From positions 1 to 49,541 of the forward strand of contig FWWN02000574.1 of assembly GCA_900175165.2 (NCBI GenBank): a stretch of 49,541 nucleotides of DNA, written 5' to 3'. The position numbers and the translations under genes were made by a program. Within the stretch, counting starts at the first letter, position 1. Each line of letters begins with the position of its first letter. This document shows positions 22,008-33,005 of the stretch, piece after piece. The stretch is from Rhizomucor pusillus (Eukaryota; Mucoromycota; Mucoromycetes; Mucorales; Lichtheimiaceae). The notes below the pieces were generated by a model that did no database searches, was not told the origin of the DNA, and saw only the letters and a program-made list of their open reading frames with translations.

Positions 22008-23386
22008 TCATGCAATGTCAAGTCTTCGCTTCAGCTCGTTAACGAGCTCATCGCTTGCACTGTGCTTCAGGGCATCGTCGCTGAGCTTGATAACCCGCTT
22101 TCCGTTGCAGTATTTCATCTTGATGACCATGTTCATGGGCGTGCTCTTCTGGTTGGGATCGCTCTTTCTACGAAAATCGTTGGTGAAAGATGTACCGATA
22201 CCGAAGCTGCTGTTGATGCCTGCCTTTTGGCAAGTGTGAAGCAGATTGATAGCTTTTGGTACATCGAGAGCATCTGAAAATACAATTGCTTTCGTCTTTG
22301 GATCAATGTTGATAGATTTGTAGTGATCGACCATACGTTGCACAAACTCGGTGGGATCTCCAGAGTCTTGGCGCACTGCTGCGTACTTGGATGCGAGATC
22401 GTGATCAAAATCTCTCAAAAACACTTCGGTCGTAAAGGTATCCGTCAATGCAACGCCCAGCTGGCCCTTGTATGTTTCCAACCATTTCTCCAATGTGATT
22501 TTGTTGGCATGTTCAACGTTTTCCAGCGCCGATACCGCCATGAAGAATTCGTGTGCTTTTGATTGCATGATAAGCGTCATCACAATATATAGATATATAT
22601 AAAGGAAAACTCACCCACAGTGCCAATTGGCTTGACATTATATTTCTTGGCGAGGAATACGTTGCTGGTACCGGTGAATACGCCTACTGGGTTTGCATTC
22701 TCCTGCTTGTACTTTGCATAGGCCTCGGAGAGACCTTGCATAATCAAATCATGTGTAGTAAAGTCACGTCGTCTGCGAGTGCCGAATTCCGAAAACGTGC
22801 AGCCGTTGTTCAGCAACTCCATGCCCTTTTCGAAAGCCTTTTCGCGCTGTCCATCGTAGTCCCAGTCGCGATCCACGTATCGAAAGTAAGCGGCAGAGAC
22901 CAGAGATAAGAGGGGTACTTCGTACAAGATCGTTTCGTGCCACAGACCGGTTACTTGCAAATCAAAATCTAGAGTCTCGGGATTAAACTGGACTTGGACC
23001 TGTTTTGATGGGTTGTATCGATAGTTGTATAAATAGTCGGCGTACTCCTGGTTGAAGAAGGGCAGCTTGGCAATGTAGTCGCGTTCTTCCTCAGTCAGAC
23101 GAAGATTTTCCAGTTCTATGTGGATAGCAGAATTCCAGTATCATGACCTTTGTCAATACTCGTCTGTGTAGTAAACGGTGCAAGATCGCTTGCAGATCTC
23201 GTTACCTTGGATTTCCTTTAGGAGCCACTCTACAGCTTCGGCATTTAGCTGTAAGCTCTTGTCACGATTGGTGAATTGGTAGACAACTTGAGCGTCCTTG
23301 TAGTGCTGCAGCACAGCGTATTGCATTGTAAACTTGTACAAGTCATTGTCGAGAACCGAGGGGAACACTGGTTGCTGCGAAGGCAT
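22008..23386 (-). CDS. NPT1: Nicotinate phosphoribosyltransferase
   Basis: Exons (complement) 23386-23206, 23115-22615 and 22555-22008 give 409 residues. The enzyme makes nicotinate mononucleotide from nicotinate, PRPP and ATP (Preiss-Handler NAD salvage). Motifs typical of the family: SVLDNDLYKFTMQYAVLQH near the N-terminus; WHETILYEVPLLSLVSAAYF; FSEFGTRRRR (substrate-binding); DLIMQG; TSNVFLAKKY; KPIGTVAHEFFM across intron 2; LTDTF; VRQDSGDP; FSDALDV; FGIGTSFTNDFR. Length is close to yeast Npt1 (429). Introns are 90 and 59 nt, GT-AG. The start ATG at 23386 is only 12 codons before the conserved block. Confidence 0.96.
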
Positions 23387-25388
23387 GATAGCAAAGAAAG
23401 AGCAAGGAGCGCGGTGATATCAGTCTCTGTTCTGACCTGTCATTTTTGGGCACCACGCCTCTCGCAACACCCCAGTCACTGCGAGTGCTAATTTAGAGGG
23501 CGGTGGAGTGATGTCAGGCATAAATACTGTCAATGCCCATAGATGCAAGTCGTGCATAACTCAGATCACTGTATAGCGAAATAAAAGACATCTGCTTCGT
23601 ATTAATCCTTTCAATAATAATATAAAGTGCATACAATTATTGCGTTGATTCCATAAGAACAAGTTAAGTTGACTCTCTACCGGGAGCAAAAGCTTGTACC
23701 ACTATTCTCTGGACTCGGCTATTTGCACCATCCCTCACCACCTCCAGTAGAGTGGGTGTCAACCTAAAAGGGGATATATGGCTGGTGGGAAAGGTATAAT
23801 TGATAATGAAGGAAATGATTGCGATAACATGGAAATGATGCAAAATAAAATGAGTTTTCGGCCCGTAAACATCAGCTTTCATTGATATGTATGCCTTTGC
23901 TTTCGTGTTGAGCGTCGACGCTGTGTCAATATAATAAATTATCCAGAAGCTCTTCAAGAGTACGATAGGCTCCAGAGACATCGTGCAAATAGAATGACTA
24001 CACGACATGTCTATTTATATTATTGTTATCATTCATCCATTCTTCAACTTCGGAATCTGGAAGAAATAACTCGGTGAGGCTCTCGGGTTCGTGAGGACTC
24101 CAAACAATTTATCCGTTCGCTGGGAATTGATTAGGAAAGAATGGATACAACGGATCCTTTTCTATTCCATAGGTGACAAATTTCTATTAGGTGAATCGAT
24201 ATCAGATCAGGTCATTGCTCTTGCATCCTTGACGTCAATTGTAAGGATTCCCGAAAACTTGTTTGCGTTTGGATGTTCGATCTAGCTTCGTGCTTATACG
24301 ATCAAGTAATAAATAATAATGACTTCGAGCAATAAAAAGCGATGAGAGTATGAATGCATCTGTATTAAGATACTGCACTCTGGGCTGAGCCGTTCGTATC
24401 ATTTTGAACTTCGAGTTTAAAGTATTCGTGCTTTGTTCTTTGTTATAGTTCAAGCAATCAATCATTCCCAAAGGTTTCTTGGGCGTGAAGTATTGGGCTA
24501 CCAACGGTACTTACCTTCTTTCCCGAAAAGATTTCAACTGCAAACGCTTAGAGACTGCAATTTTTCGATGGGTTAGCACCGCTCTTACGATGTATTTCGG
24601 CATACGGTATAGAATCCTTCACATTTTGCAACAGCGGCTATTGGACGCTGCTTGACTGCGATGGAGGCACTACTTTTCCTTTCCTATTCAACCAAAGCAA
24701 TGAAAAGTACAAAGATATGAATCAGATGGCCATAGCAGTTTCTTATATCTCTCCGCCAAACGCAAGTTTAGTTAGCTTTCATCCAAACCCAAACGTAATT
24801 TTTTGCGGTTGATGTTAAGTTTGTGATGTTCTCTTGGATTCTCTGTGGCTACTGAATCGCTTCCGGCTCTTTCAGGTCGATGAACACTTCATAACTGCTC
24901 CAAACAAGCAAATTGTCTGTAGCTGTTGGTGATGCGACAAATGTTGCTGATTTTCGCTACTTTATGGTCCGTACGACGAGCGCTTCAGTAATTGCTCCCA
25001 TCCAATGCTTTTGCCTCTCTGATTTCTCGGGAGTGTAGAGCAGTGCTAGAAAGAAGTTGTTTGAAGATTTAATCGATTTTTTTCCATGTGCCAGCGTGGC
25101 ACTTTGGGCTCAGCTTTTGTTATCATTGCCAAGATGTTGCGAAAGGCACACGTATTCTTCTTTTAAAGTCATGTTTACTGTCACAAAATATTCATGAGTG
25201 TGCTTTTTCAACGACGATATGAGCCTCTGGAATTTGCTGTCCAGCGCTCAGAAACATTGTTTGACATGAAAAAAGAAAGAAAAGAAAGTCAGTGCGATTC
25301 TTTGCTTTTCTTCCCAGTATGGACGCGCAGACTATCACTGCTCGTAAGTAAAGAAGATTTCTTAACTAGTGCTTGATTCTGGGTAGCC
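23387..25388. other. 2 kb without a supported gene; possible V-ATPase H-like exon remnant
   Basis: Most frames are short. On the minus strand at about 23766-23664, after an acceptor-like TTTTAG, an open segment reads LTPTLLEVVRDGANSRVQRI and then VVQAFA before a stop shortly after. This resembles the heat-repeat segment of V-ATPase subunit H, but no flanking exons were found, so I do not annotate it as a gene. Divergent minus and plus frames at 24091-24504 have no recognisable content. Confidence 0.3.
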
Positions 25389-26605
25389 TTGGTAATAATC
25401 CGGGGAAACTCACACTATATTGAAACTGGTGATAAGCAAAGCAGCACACTATGCCGGCTCGAGCCAACTTTTGACCCAAGCTTCGAAGACCGGCTGACGA
25501 CGGCTCTGCAGAATTTCGAGACTCAACAGCTACCAAAGGCATCGTTAAAAGCATGGCTACATTTTCTCAGAATCAATGGAGTATTTGCAAATCATAATCA
25601 TCCGTTCGTTCATATTTTAAACGGTAGGTACTTACATGTATGAAGTCACCTCTTCTTCGTGCCAAGGACTGACCATGTGTATGATCTTATACAGATTCTT
25701 TCTCGGGAAAAAAGAATTGGTTCATCCTTGAGCACTCCAAAAACTTCACGGCGGAACTTACAAGCACTTCAAAATGCAGGAACTTGCATGAAAAATCCCA
25801 GCAGAAGCTTGTAGCACCGCTGGTGAACGTTTCAAAAAGCAAGCCGTGACGGTGACTATTGATCAGGCTAATCTTGAAGCAGCCTTCAACACGCAGCTGC
25901 GAAAGTTTCTGGAAGATGCATACCAGAAGTGAGTTCTCAAAAACAAGGTCCATTTGCAAGACTTTCTATCGCGAGAACGCAGCGGGAAAAATGCACCTGC
26001 CGTTTACAAAGAAGTTCACAAGCAATTCAGCTCCTTGTTGGACGAACAGAAACCAAATCCAAGTTACATTGGCACATACGTCAGGAGACATAAAACTTAT
26101 AATCNGCTAAAAGTTTATCAAAGGTTATTGGATGATCTGGAGGAAGGCAAGGCAAAAGTATCAGAGCCAATAGAACCGACTGATCAGGAAGAGGAAGAGC
26201 AACAAGCACTTGATGGCGACGATAGTGATCTTCCGGAAGATAACAAAGCGATTCGGATAGTCACTGCAAGCCTGCAGAACATAGTGCATCCCGATTTTGA
26301 ACCATCTGTGCTCCAAGAAGCCTTCAGAAAGGAGCAAGGGATAGTGTCAAAACACATGAAATCTCTGTCGAGGTTTATTGAAGCATTTACAACAAAAGTC
26401 ACGACTGGGGAGATATCCAAGATATCCGGATATCCGGATTCGACGACGAAAACCGTTGACATCGACTTTAGAGACTTTGCAACCGATTTCGAATTCGACA
26501 AGGAAGCAGAGACAAAGCTGCGAGTAGCGCCAGTGCAAGAAGATCTCCAGAAAATTCACCAGAGCAAAGTTTACATTGCTGAACATCTATCAAATATTAC
26601 AGTAT
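25389..26605 (+). pseudogene. Broken unknown ORF, cut by transposon copy 2
   Basis: The longest frame (25954-26600) is continuous with the preceding frame, which encodes TVTIDQANLEAAFNTQLRKF and then LEDAYQK followed by TGA at about 25930. One in-frame stop therefore splits an older protein. It is acidic and Gln/Lys-rich (run EEEEQQ near 26190), has no recognised domain and looks helical. An upstream open segment (25437-25625) contains TLCRLEPTFDPSFEDRL and may be an earlier exon ending at a GTAGGT donor. The coding character stops at about 26600, where the GTCGC ladder of the next element starts, which suggests insertion into this gene. Base 26105 is an unresolved N. Family unknown. Confidence 0.5.
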
Positions 26606-26795
26606 TTTTAAAAAGTAATGTCGCAGTTTCAAAAACACCTGTCGCATTTTTAAAAATAGATGTCGGCTGCTTAGGAATCCCAAGTGTCGCTTACTGAGAA
26701 AAAATGTCGCAGAGAAAGCACTTCTGGGTATACGTATATTCCTGCCACTGTATTCCTTCACTGTTTCCCTTTTTCACTACTTTAAAATTTCAAAC

Positions 26796-28048
26796 ATGAG
26801 TGCTCAATTTTTATACAAAGATGGACAAGGAAATGTTGTCGATGAGAACGGTAGACCTGAGCCCATGGGCTACATTGTTGACCAGGAACAATTTGCTCTT
26901 GAGACGATTAGTTCTCATACTCAATATCTGCAAAAGAAGCCTGCGGAGAAATCTCGAGCTAACTCGATGCAAATAGATAATCCTAGAGATGAGGACTCTC
27001 GTATGAGGGAAGTGACTGAAAAACGTACTTATACTTCTTACACTCCTCAAGACAAGGTCACATTCTTTAAAATGAAGATTGAGAAGTGTATGAATGCTTC
27101 TGCTGCAGCGAAACAACTGGGTATTCACGCTCGCACAGTCCAGAGGTGGGTCAAACAGTATGAGGAGCGTCCCGATAGCATTTTTGAGAGCGGTAAAAAG
27201 AAAGGTCGTAGACGTATTCTGACTGAGGAACACAAAAAGACGATTATCGATTTTATTGATGCTAACCCCTCTGCTGCTGTTGTAGAAGTGACTGAGCATT
27301 TAGTGAAGCAGTTCAACGATCTTAAAGTTTCTCGTAGCACTGTTTATAACTTTATGAGAACAGAATACAACCTATCACTGAAAAAAGCAGAGTTCCAGTC
27401 TATGGAAAGAAATAGCCTAGAAAAGATTCAGGAAGATATGATTGGGTTCGCGAATGGGAACAAACACATATGAACTTTTTGACGAACTGCGTATTTCTTG
27501 ACGAGTCTGCGTTTCATATTAATATGAAACGCACAAGAGCTTGGTCTAAGAAAGGATCTCCCGCTGTTGTTACTGTGCCAACCACGAGAGCGAAAATTAC
27601 GTCGATATTGGGCGCTATCTCTACTTCTGGGTTATTAAAAATTAGCCTGAGAATACCCAGACCTAATAAGAAGAGAAAGGCTGACCAGGAATCTGAAATT
27701 CTGACCACTGGCACTGTAACGGGTCACTATATCAGCTTTTTGAAAGAAACGTTGGATGAAATGGATAAATATCCACATATGGAAGGACATTATCTGGTTA
27801 TGGACAATGCACCTATACATAAGTCTAAGGATATTGCCAAGTATATTACGTATCGCGGATATCGATGTGCCTACCTTCCCTCGTATTCTCCTGAGCTCAA
27901 TCTAATAGGGCAGTTCTGGGCTGTTGCAAAGAGCACAGTTAAGCGTCATAGGTTTTTACAGCAAGAGACATTATCGATCAGAATCCGTGACGCATGTAAC
28001 TATGTAAAGCTGACTGATTTCCATGGTTCAAACAATTGCTGGGTGTAA
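26796..28048 (+). pseudogene. DDE_3 transposase pseudogene (copy 2)
   Basis: Two overlapping frames, 26796-27473 and 27470-28048, join into one transposase of about 415 residues if a single-base shift near 27430-27440 is allowed. Order: variable N-terminus (MSAQFLYKDGQGNVVDENG); HTH region with ASAAAKQLGIHARTVQRW; a second HTH-like part (VSRSTVYNFMRTEYNLSLKK); then the DDE core with CVFLDESAFHI (first Asp), LVMDNAPIH (second Asp) and PELNLIGQFW. In the last motif the catalytic Glu (present as IEQFW in copy 1) is Gly, so this copy would be inactive even without the frameshift. No intron is needed in its N-terminal half, whereas copy 1 appears to have one. Confidence 0.88.
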
Positions 28049-28118
28049 GATAAACAGCACCACTGATAATAATATTCAATTAGGTAAGTATGTCATTTTG
28101 TTTGGTTTATATAAAATA

Positions 28119-28146
28119 TAGGTATGTATAGGTATGTATAGGTACG
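28119..28146. repeat. Short tandem repeat, 10-bp unit
   Basis: The unit GGTATGTATA occurs twice in a row with a third, degenerate copy, inside the right part of transposon copy 2. Confidence 0.7.
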
Positions 28147-28865
28147 GTTATATGTTAAGCCAGTCTCCCAGTTTTTGCAACAGGGAGGAGTTTCTAAGCT
28201 CTGACACGTTATCGACAATTCTCAAAACTTGTTGCAAATCTCGTAGATAGTGCATCTAGCAGGAGTGCAAAAACCCTGGGGGGTGACTGTACAGTTTTTC
28301 CAGAGTTTTAAGGCGGGTACCCTAAAATCGCTGAGAAGCATTTTTTGAAAATTGATGTCGTTATGAATAGAAATTACTGTCGTGGTTTCTGGAGCCACTA
28401 TGTCGCATAGCTATAGAATTGAGGTCGTGATCTACCGATATTTTTGTCATATTGTTTAGAAACTCAAGGCGTAATTACTTGAATGACAATGTCGCGCGGG
28501 TTGTGTGAAGGAGTGGATTAAATTAAATATGATTCTTTATCTTTTTTAACTGAGAGGCGCTCGACACCTGGCATTCAGCACTCAACACTCAAACTGTACC
28601 CGGCACTCGAACATGATGAGCACAGCATTAGTTTGACACGCACACAGTGCCGGCGGTAGTGCTGACACGAGTCAAATTTGACGTAGGCAGACAAAATGAC
28701 CGTGATGCTCATTTCATCATTGAAGCGACTGGTCATCGGGAGCGCCACCCATTATGGGATTATCTGCACCCGCAACATTTATCTGCACCCACTATAGAAT
28801 TATCTGCACTCAGAGAAAATGATTATATTTTGACTAATATACAAAGAATGAGAAGATATAAAAAA

Positions 28866-29960
28866 TTATGGAGATCTGCTTTTAAATTGTCTAATAGTAT
28901 AAATGTTTTGCTGAGTCGTGTTTGCTTGCAACTTGTTGAATGTTGTCTTGGTTTTGTACGCGTTCAAGAGATCCTTGGCAGTACAGAGCAAGTCATCATG
29001 CGGCAGAGTGTCGGTCTGAAGAAAGGTTTCCAAATAGCAAACATCGCCTTCGTCGATAGATCCCTTGACCATTCTTTCAAGAATGAAGGATCCCAAACAG
29101 GCAATGGTTGGTTTGATATGATTGTACTGGTACTTACGCCACAAACCAAAAGGATGCAAAGGGACGAGTTTTTGTGGAAGATATGCTTGAGATATGAACG
29201 TTCAATTTCTGGTTGCTGCTGGCTTGCCGTAATCCCGCAGAAATCGTAGGCCTTGTTCATATGGTTGTGCAATGGTGGGAACAAAGATGGAAGTATTGCT
29301 GGTGGTCAAAGTGTCCGGAATGTGCTTTTTTTTGGTAATGAGACGCCTAAGAATGGTGCTGCTTCTTTTTGGTTCTGCCTTGTCATAACGAAGCCTGCCA
29401 TTGCCACGATGTTGACTACACCCCACCGAATCTCGAGGGCTTTCCAAGTACTACCCCCCTGGTGCTTTGATGCTCCATAATAACCACATTGGCTGTGTTC
29501 GTGCAGACCCAGCTTGCCTCGCGGTCGAACGTACATGCATCTCCAGCTAATCGGCTAGTAACGTACACATCCCAGGCAGTGACAACAATACAGACATCTT
29601 GGCTCACAATGACACCATGAATGAGTGTAGTTGCCAGTCTGGATATCAGCGCGTCAATATTTTTATCCATGTCCGAGGTGCATACCATGGCCGCTCCATC
29701 GTCTGCCGGTTGATTCCCAAGAGCTTTATAATCGTTTGCTTTTTGACCCAAGGTGCTCAGCAATGCCGGAAGAAGTGAACCTGGTGGATTGTTTACAGCT
29801 TGTCCTTGCTTTTTCGTCAGGGGCACACCATGTGACAATGCTTTCCTCTTGAGATGCCATTCCTGCGTATCCAAGTACTGTTTGATAGAGGGCGGTGTAA
29901 TGAAGTAATCAACTTGCAGACGTTGATTACTTCATTACACCGCCCTCTATCAAACAGTAC
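28866..29960 (-). pseudogene. Decayed unknown gene remnant (minus strand)
   Basis: Several natural-looking minus-strand segments follow one another in different frames: PPSIKQYLDTQEWHLKRK (29950-29850); a 150-codon frame to 29416 with DKNIDALISRL and WDVYVTSRLAGDACTF; WKALEIRWGVVNIVAMAGF (about 29450); NKAYDFCGITASQQQPEIE (about 29250); and HPFGLWRKYQYNHIKP with CLGSFILERMVKGSIDEGDV (29155-29000). Stops and shifts separate them, so this is either a multi-exon gene I could not splice or, more likely, a degraded copy of a repeated gene. I recognise no family. Its upstream end overlaps the long inverted repeat at 29851-29984. Confidence 0.4.
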
Positions 29961-29984
29961 TTGGATACGCAGGAACGGCATCTC
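29851..29984. repeat. Near-perfect 63-bp inverted repeat (hairpin), 8-nt loop
   Basis: Arm 29851-29913 and arm 29922-29984 are reverse complements with a single mismatch (A at 29859). The loop is TTGCAGAC. Both arms, each read toward its own outside, encode the same peptide (FITPPSIKQYLDTQE), so the structure is a head-to-head duplication of a coding fragment rather than a simple regulatory hairpin. Confidence 0.95.
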
Positions 29985-30734
29985 AACCGCACCGATGCGC
30001 GCTGCATGGCTGTGCAGCATTAAGCTGCAGTTTGCAGTGCCAGTAGCCTTCTAGACCTATGATGTAATGATGAAGGTTCTAGCGCATTGTACCTTTACAT
30101 ATTTGAGCTTTGGAAAAACTCCCGGAAATCAAACGATCGAGCGATATCTAGACAAGAAGAGTTGTTCTTGTAATAATACGATAGGGGATGCTCTCGGGCC
30201 TAGCCTGTTCTTGAACTGACTTTCAAAGATTTAGGTGGCATGAATGTATGTATTATACGAATCTCCCGTGCCTGATTATGGAAGACGTATCAGATTGATT
30301 TACTTTAATGATTTGCCTATGAGGGTAAACAGCCTTGGACGGATCAGGCCGTATTCCCATCTCATAACGATCGGAATAATCGCCAGTTAGAAGTAAATGG
30401 CAGCCATCCATATATTAGAAATGTAGTTGTCGGCAAACATAGATTGTTGCATTGCATATTATTTTCATCCACTACGTCCATGATTTGCTGTAGGAAGTTT
30501 TTGAAAGGCTTAGTGCGCGTAACTGTTCCATCATAACGCTTTCGTTTCTTGCTACTTGTTGCAGCTTATGTGTCGTATTTATCTGATTGATCAATGTTCA
30601 ATAAGGGAGGTTGTACAACAGTTAGAACTCCCTTTTATCACAGTCATCTACTGCTAGACTTATTCTTTGTTCCTGCGGTGCTCAGACTATTTTCTACTAC
30701 AGTTCTGGCTGTTTCCAGTCTTTCCGACAAGTCA
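29985..30734. other. No gene recognised
   Basis: A/T-rich spacer in the decayed island. A plus-strand frame around 30594-30836 is antisense to the last segment of the next remnant and is not supported. Confidence 0.4.
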
Positions 30735-31835
30735 GACGACCTTTCCCGTTGCCAGCACCTCTTCGCAAAGCTCCCTAGATCCAAGAGGACGGACCTGCTC
30801 TTCATTCGTGATACATTCAATGTACGTATCGACTAAAAGCAATGTGCGGGCCCAGGTAAGATACATTAACCGTAGCACATTAATATCCCCCACCCTTGTG
30901 CGCAGGAAATCCGGGATTCAGGTGAGGGATATGGATTGCATAGTATCCAGACGCATATAGCGTCGGATCCAGCGCATAGTCGAAACGGACGTCGTACGAT
31001 ATGATTGCTGGTTCTCCAATCACACCAATGTACTCGCTTCGAGCGAGGAATAATCTGTCAATTATAATGTAAGCACAAGTATATTTAAATACAGTGTTTG
31101 AAAAATATATCACATACGCTCCGTGGAAATTTGATCTGCAGCCAGCAGCTGGTAAAAATCCCATGGACGCAATGATTGGGACTTGCAGCTGCTGAAAGAC
31201 AAGTGCTGCTGCTCCGTTTAACACATCAACGACTTGAACGTGTGCTCATTTTGGCAGCGGCAGCGCGGGCGGCAGGGTCAATGGTCAATCGTGACATCCG
31301 CATGTTCTCGTCGCAGTTCATCATCCACTATCCGCTTTTCTTCAACGAGGTCCTGCAGGATGCTCGGTTAGTTTTGTCATCAAATTGCAGTTCAAGATTC
31401 AATTAATTACCTGCAGATGAGCGACGAGCTCAAAGATCTGCAACCAGTCGTGACGCTCTTGATACTGGACCGGGATTTTTGTCTTGGTCCAATAGACAAA
31501 GTGAGGGTCCACTTGATAACATAAATGCCATTTGCCTTACAACGAGTAAATGCGGAGAAGAGTGCGTTGCAAAAGTCGTATGCCTTTAGCACGAGGACTA
31601 TAAGTGAGCGACTCGAGGATCTTTAAAGTGTCGCCATAAGTATGTGATGAGTCCTCTTCTTTGCCACCTGGAGACGCTTCTACTGTAGTACGTTCGTCAT
31701 CCATAACGCCGATTGTCGTCGCGTAGCCGATTCCATCCGCGTAGTTTGGGATTTGCACACGCAAAAACGGGCACATGTGGTGTCCCCTAATGACAATCAC
31801 TAGTCGCACCCACGTACATAAACGCTCGCTACAAC
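30735..31835 (-). pseudogene. Unrecognised multi-exon gene, degraded (minus strand)
   Basis: Open segments in order on the minus strand: 31835-31411 (contains GHHMCPFLRVQIPNYADG, then LTYSPRAKGIRLLQRTLL, an in-frame TAA at 31539-31537, then VDPHFVYWTKTKIPVQYQ up to a GTAATT donor); 31352 onward (DLVEEKRIVDDELRREHADV) ending in a stop; about 31232-31110 (VVDVLNGAAALVFQQLQVP); 31054-30880 (LFLARSEYIGVIGEPAII, then YDVRFDYALDPTLYASGYY); and 30860-30735 (WARTLLLVDTYIECITNEEQ, then ELCEEVLATGKVV and a stop). The composition is clearly protein-like, but two stops interrupt it. I do not know the family. Confidence 0.45.
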
Positions 31836-32840
31836 ATCAAGTCATTAGGACCCGGTACAAAGGACTTCCAATCTATGGTGACACTGCCGAGAGTGGGGTA
31901 ATATACGTGTGACTCTTTTCTGTTGAATTGAGCTATTCTCTTGTTCAGTTATTGATATTTGTAAGGAGGAGAGGTAAGTACATTCGATAAAACGTACTAG
32001 TCTGGGAGAAAATAAATGAGGAATATAAAGAAAAACAGAAAGATAATGAAAAGATGGTTCCCTTATAGAAGGAGATTGTCCCTCCTGCAGAATGCTCAAA
32101 GTTGGGTCACTGAGTTTCATTCAGAGGATGTACTTCAGGGGTCAGTAACATATATTGCGTGCGGCACACTCCGAGTTCGAGTATAAATATGCAATCGTAA
32201 TAAAAGTTTGATTCAGTCTCACTGGATATCTTTCGACCCACCACCTTTCCTACTATTTTTTTCTCTATAACAACCTACGATTGCACATTGATCACGACAA
32301 ACAAGCAGGAGCTCCAACGCCAGGTACAACAATGGCAGCAAGGCATCGAAGGAACTTACGAGCCTAGTGTCATTTGTGACATGCTGAAATAGCAGCAAGA
32401 TTTGTGGCAAATTTTCCATGAATTATAAGATACAACGCGACTTTCGCAGCAGCATTAAGTTCCAGCATGTGCATGAATCTCGGCAGCGGCATAAAAATTG
32501 CAGGCTCTGTAACCGGTAAGCCCCATTAAGATTTCATCGACAACAATCTATGGATTTGGTATTAATTAGTGTCCACACACAGTTGCCAGCTGGATAACAA
32601 CGAGGAAGAATTTATCCAGTTCCTGAAAGATATCAGGAATGTTGCCAATGCGCCATCCGAATTGGACGGATACTGAGAAAGCGACCATCCGAGCGGCTGC
32701 TAAGGAACATCAAGACTGGTCATTCGAATAGCTGGCGCGAACAATTGACAGCCGGCACAGTGAATGCAAGGAGATAATCGAACTGGCAAGTCAAGCAGCA
32801 CAGCCATACATATCCCGCGAATCTACCTGGCATCATATTA
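31836..32840. other. No intact gene; scattered protein-like remnants
   Basis: On the plus strand, fragments such as LQRQVQQWQQGIEGTYEPSV (about 32310-32370) and EEFIQFLKDIRNVANAPSEL (about 32605-32665) read well but are cut by stops. They probably belong to the same decayed gene as the SANT remnant downstream. Confidence 0.35.
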
Positions 32841-33005
32841 GACACCTTTTACCAGCACGACAAACGAGTGCAGGCTGGGGATACCTACAGCGACGCGGAT
32901 ACAGCAAAGTTAAGAGAGCTGGTAAACCAGCATGGTACCAGTAACTGGAAACTGACAGGTTACCACGTCGGACGCACTCCCACCAGCTGTATGAAAAAAT
33001 GGTGA
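32841..33005 (+). pseudogene. SANT/Myb-like domain remnant
   Basis: A 54-codon open frame with YSDADTAKLRELVNQHGTSN followed by WKLTGYHVGRTPTSCMKKW and TGA. This fits the Myb/SANT helix pattern: W/Y-(T/S)-x-x-E/D at the start, L-x-x-L-V-x-x-H-G-x-x-N-W in the middle, and GRT-x-x-x-C-x-x-x-W in the third helix. The first Trp is Tyr here. Neighbouring frames are broken, so it is annotated as a remnant of a Myb-domain gene. Confidence 0.55.

Larger units (their letters stand above)
26610..28500 (+). mobile_element. Mariner/IS630-like (DDE_3) element, decayed, copy 2
   Basis: A second transposase locus flanked by GTCG ladders. Left units start at 26620, 26641, 26662, 26686 and 26706; right units at 28357, 28379, 28402, 28424, 28446 (GTCA) and 28491. 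The mean step on the right is about 22.4 bp, allowing one missing unit near 28469. Unlike copy 1, both ladders are in the same orientation, and I found no terminal inverted repeat. The transposase is clearly of the same family as copy 1 but divergent in sequence, so these are different subfamilies rather than recent duplicates. Confidence 0.7.
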
